Assembly (NCBI GenBank): GCA_900553165.1
Contig: USCN01000086.1
Location: 1 to 5,899 of the forward strand
Reading direction: 5' to 3'
Source: an uncultured Collinsella sp.
Lineage (GTDB): Bacteria; Actinomycetota; Coriobacteriia; Coriobacteriales; Coriobacteriaceae
Length of the DNA stretch: 5,899 bases
A model generated the notes under the pieces. That model had not been told where the DNA came from and did not search any database. It saw only the letters and a list, made by a program, of their open reading frames with translations. The position numbers were made by a program, and so were the translations under genes. The first letter of the stretch is position 1; the number at the start of each line of letters is the position of its first letter. Positions 5,484-5,899 of this stretch are shown one piece after another.

Positions 5484-5816
5484 ATGGAGGATATGAACGA
5501 ACTGCAGATGACCTGCTTTGAGATCATCAGCTACGTCGGTACCGCCAAGAGCATGTACATCAATGCCGTGCAAAAGGCCAAGGAGGGCGATTTTGACGCC
5601 GCCGAGGAGCTTATCAAGCAGGGCGACGAGGCCTATAACGGTGGCCACGATGTTCACATGGGGCTTCTGAAGAAGGAGGCCAACGGCGAGCGTAACGGCG
5701 AGGCCCCGTTGATTTTGCTGCATGCCGAGGACCAGATGGCCGGCACCGAGACCATGCGCGTCATGGCGACGGAGCTCATCGAGGTTCACAAGCAGCTGCA
5801 GGCACTTCAGGCCTAG
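5484..5816 (+). CDS. PTS lactose/cellobiose-family subunit IIA
   Basis: Cytoplasmic phosphocarrier that accepts phosphate from HPr on a histidine and passes it to IIB; members form helical trimers. The chosen start gives 110 residues, usual for LacF/ChbA. Family signs are FEIISYVGTAKSMYINAV (12-29), KAKEGDFDAAEELIKQ (31-46) and the active-site LLHAEDQMAG (78-87). H80 there is the expected phospho-histidine and D83 the buried aspartate of the trimer core. Family members such as LacF and ChbA read HGQDHLM or HAQDHLM here, so E82 and Q84 are variants. Start choice: the ATG at 5484 has AGGTG (5473-5477) 6 nt upstream, overlapping the IIB stop. A GTG at 5475 has no clear site, and the ATG at 5493 lies only 2 nt after GGAGG. 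It is the last operon gene in the window. EI and HPr must be encoded elsewhere. Confidence 0.94.
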   Translation: MEDMNELQMTCFEIISYVGTAKSMYINAVQKAKEGDFDAAEELIKQGDEAYNGGHDVHMGLLKKEANGERNGEAPLILLHAEDQMAGTETMRVMATELIEVHKQLQALQA

Positions 5817-5817
5817 T

Positions 5818-5899
5818 CGGCGTTATCGCCGCGACGGACCGTGCGGTCCAACAGACAACATAGTCCCTTTGACGGGCGCCGGGAGCCTCCGCCTCCCGG
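5818..5899 (+). terminator. Cluster of three hairpins after the PTS operon, probable terminator region
   Basis: Directly after the IIA stop come CGGCG/CGCCG (5818-5822 and 5827-5831, loop TTAT), GGACC/GGTCC (5836-5840 and 5845-5849, loop GTGC) and CCGGGAG/CTCCCGG (5879-5885 and 5893-5899, loop of 7). The last is the strongest and ends exactly at the window edge. A T-run beyond 5899 would make it an intrinsic terminator, which I cannot see. Confidence 0.45.

Noticed and set aside
4953..5789. Open frame of 278 codons on the minus strand, opposite IIB and IIA.
   Set aside because: Both plus-strand genes carry their active-site motifs. The antisense translation runs through intergenic hairpins without any domain.

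Overview
The window (about 60% GC by eye) carries one complete sugar-import and breakdown locus of a Gram-positive-type bacterium. GC content, gene content and codon choice would suit a gut coriobacterium such as Collinsella, but the genus is an inference from general character. No marker gene in the window settles it.

Layout: positions 113-1838 hold two genes on the minus strand: a GntR/HutC-family regulator and, 73 bp downstream of it, a class I mannose-6-phosphate isomerase (manA). Positions 2141-5816 hold four genes on the plus strand: a GH1 6-phospho-beta-glycosidase, then the separate IIC, IIB and IIA subunits of a lactose/cellobiose-family PTS. The two arms diverge from a 302-bp region (1839-2140). 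That region has an AT-rich promoter half next to gntR and a GC-rich leader half next to the GH1 gene, and the leader can fold into several hairpins, one of them terminator-like. Strong hairpins also lie between GH1 and IIC, between IIC and IIB, after IIA, and after manA.

How the genes work together (inference): IIC carries a beta-linked disaccharide across the membrane while it is phosphorylated along the chain EI, HPr, IIA-His, IIB-Cys, sugar. GH1 then splits the 6-phospho-disaccharide in the cytoplasm. If the phosphorylated sugar is mannose, ManA turns the mannose-6-phosphate into fructose-6-phosphate. The GntR/UTRA protein probably senses a sugar phosphate and controls both arms. The gene set (PTS IIA, IIB and IIC, GH1, GntR, ManA) matches the core of the Bacillus subtilis glucomannan operon (gmuA, gmuB, gmuC, gmuD, gmuR, gmuF) but in a divergent layout and without the fructokinase and mannanase genes. 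Beta-manno- or glucomanno-disaccharides are therefore the most informative substrate guess, with cellobiose-type sugars as the alternative.

The enzymes and transporter belong to known families. I see no sign of a wholly new system, mobile element, CRISPR array, tRNA or rRNA. The less ordinary signals are the structured leader, the intercistronic hairpins, and the phosphate-pocket residues of the GH1 enzyme.
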